A stretch of DNA of 64,000 nt from contig JAUVXF010000001.1 in the NCBI GenBank assembly GCA_030603695.1, positions 62,001 to 126,000 on the forward strand, read 5' to 3'. The translations under genes and the position numbers were made by a program. Positions 63,748-64,000 of the stretch are shown here, piece after piece. How positions within the stretch are numbered: the stretch's first letter is position 1; each line of letters starts with the position of its first letter. This DNA comes from Natronohydrobacter sp. (lineage in GTDB: Bacteria > Pseudomonadota > Alphaproteobacteria > Rhodobacterales > Rhodobacteraceae). Below the pieces are notes generated by a model that saw nothing but the letters and a program-made list of their open reading frames with translations, did not search any database and was not told where the DNA came from.

Positions 63748-64000
63748 GGCGCATATTCCTTCAACGGCCCGCATCCCTGCCATAACGGCACAGCGCGCGG
63801 CATGTTCAGGGATTGCACCGTATCTGGGAAGAATTATGGCGCAAAGCGGCCATTGTTGCGCAACCATGGGCAGAAAGGCCACGCCAATCCCCTGTATTTA
63901 CAGGGTTCGCGGCGCAAATTTCCTAAAATTCCAGACAGTTTTCCCCAGCAGCGCACCGCGCAAAACGACATACGACCACGGAAGGTGAAAGAGGGTCGCA
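63748..64000. other. Gene-free right end of the window
   Basis: No convincing gene. CCCTGTA (63890-63896) and TACAGGG (63899-63905) form a small inverted repeat with a 2-base spacer. Short ORFs here have no recognisable pattern. Confidence 0.5.

Noticed and set aside
63890-63905. Small inverted repeat CCCTGTA/TACAGGG as an integrase attachment site
   Set aside because: No integrase, tRNA end or second copy is present; one 7-bp inverted repeat is too little.

Overview
The window comes from a high-GC alphaproteobacterium of the order Rhodobacterales (Roseobacter/Paracoccus/Rhodobacter group). The evidence is a complete Rhodobacter capsulatus-type gene transfer agent (GTA) cluster, crotonyl-CoA carboxylase/reductase (ethylmalonyl-CoA pathway), a DddL-type DMSP lyase, a GapR-type protein, DUF2842 and other families typical of this order. 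Genus and species cannot be named from the sequence alone. I saw no rRNA, tRNA, CRISPR array, transposase or integrase. The left edge cuts a SulP transporter gene.

Layout. 1-1.8 kb: SulP anion transporter (cut) and a small XRE regulator. 1.9-9.5 kb: a TPP riboswitch followed by a tightly overlapped thiamine operon, thiD-thiO-thiS-thiG-thiE-thiF-thiY-tenA-thiZ-thiX, combining thiazole synthesis, coupling and uptake/salvage of formylaminopyrimidine. 9.5-16.8 kb: a five-gene peptide-type ABC importer, a convergent hydantoin/Asp-Glu racemase and a divergent GntR/FCD regulator; a shared TTGT-NN-ACAA operator lies in front of the importer and in the racemase/regulator gap. 17-19.1 kb: L-serine dehydratase, then queF preceded by a preQ1-I-like pseudoknot and a 29-codon leader ORF. 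19.2-31 kb: mostly housekeeping genes (gapR-like, MarR, THUMP RNA methyltransferase, purA, secG, pyrG, ridA, yggT, recQ, thioesterase) with dddL among them. 31-36.6 kb: a DEAD-box helicase with a repetitive basic tail, an FMN reductase and a secreted-type protein with an RTX-like module and a dockerin-like calcium domain. 36.7-38.9 kb: Uup ABC-F ATPase and a DUF7742-type gene. 38.9-53.0 kb, minus strand: the GTA structural cluster g1-g15, apparently intact, including g3.5 and g10.1. 53.3-64 kb: a small conserved ORF, ccrA, an SLC13/RCK transporter, a YmdB-like phosphoesterase, RarD, MurD, a GntP-like permease, a small secreted CxC protein and a 4'-phosphopantetheinyl-transferase-like protein that has lost its acidic metal-binding residues.

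Scattered between genes are four copies (about 1.3, 21.3, 58.1 and 60.8 kb) of a roughly 170-bp palindromic element. It fills the longest gene-free stretches and is the clearest structure not explained by the genes.

The most interesting points are: the complete GTA cluster with a hairpin element between the packaging genes (g1-g2) and the capsid genes (g3 on), and a nested cruciform at its distal end; the preQ1-like switch whose pairing strand contains the ribosome binding site of a leader ORF that overlaps queF by ATGA; the TTGT-NN-ACAA operators linking a GntR protein to a peptide importer and racemase; the dockerin/RTX fusion in an organism with no expected cellulosome; and the degenerate PPTase. 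All function calls are read from sequence motifs and gene order; no database search was possible.
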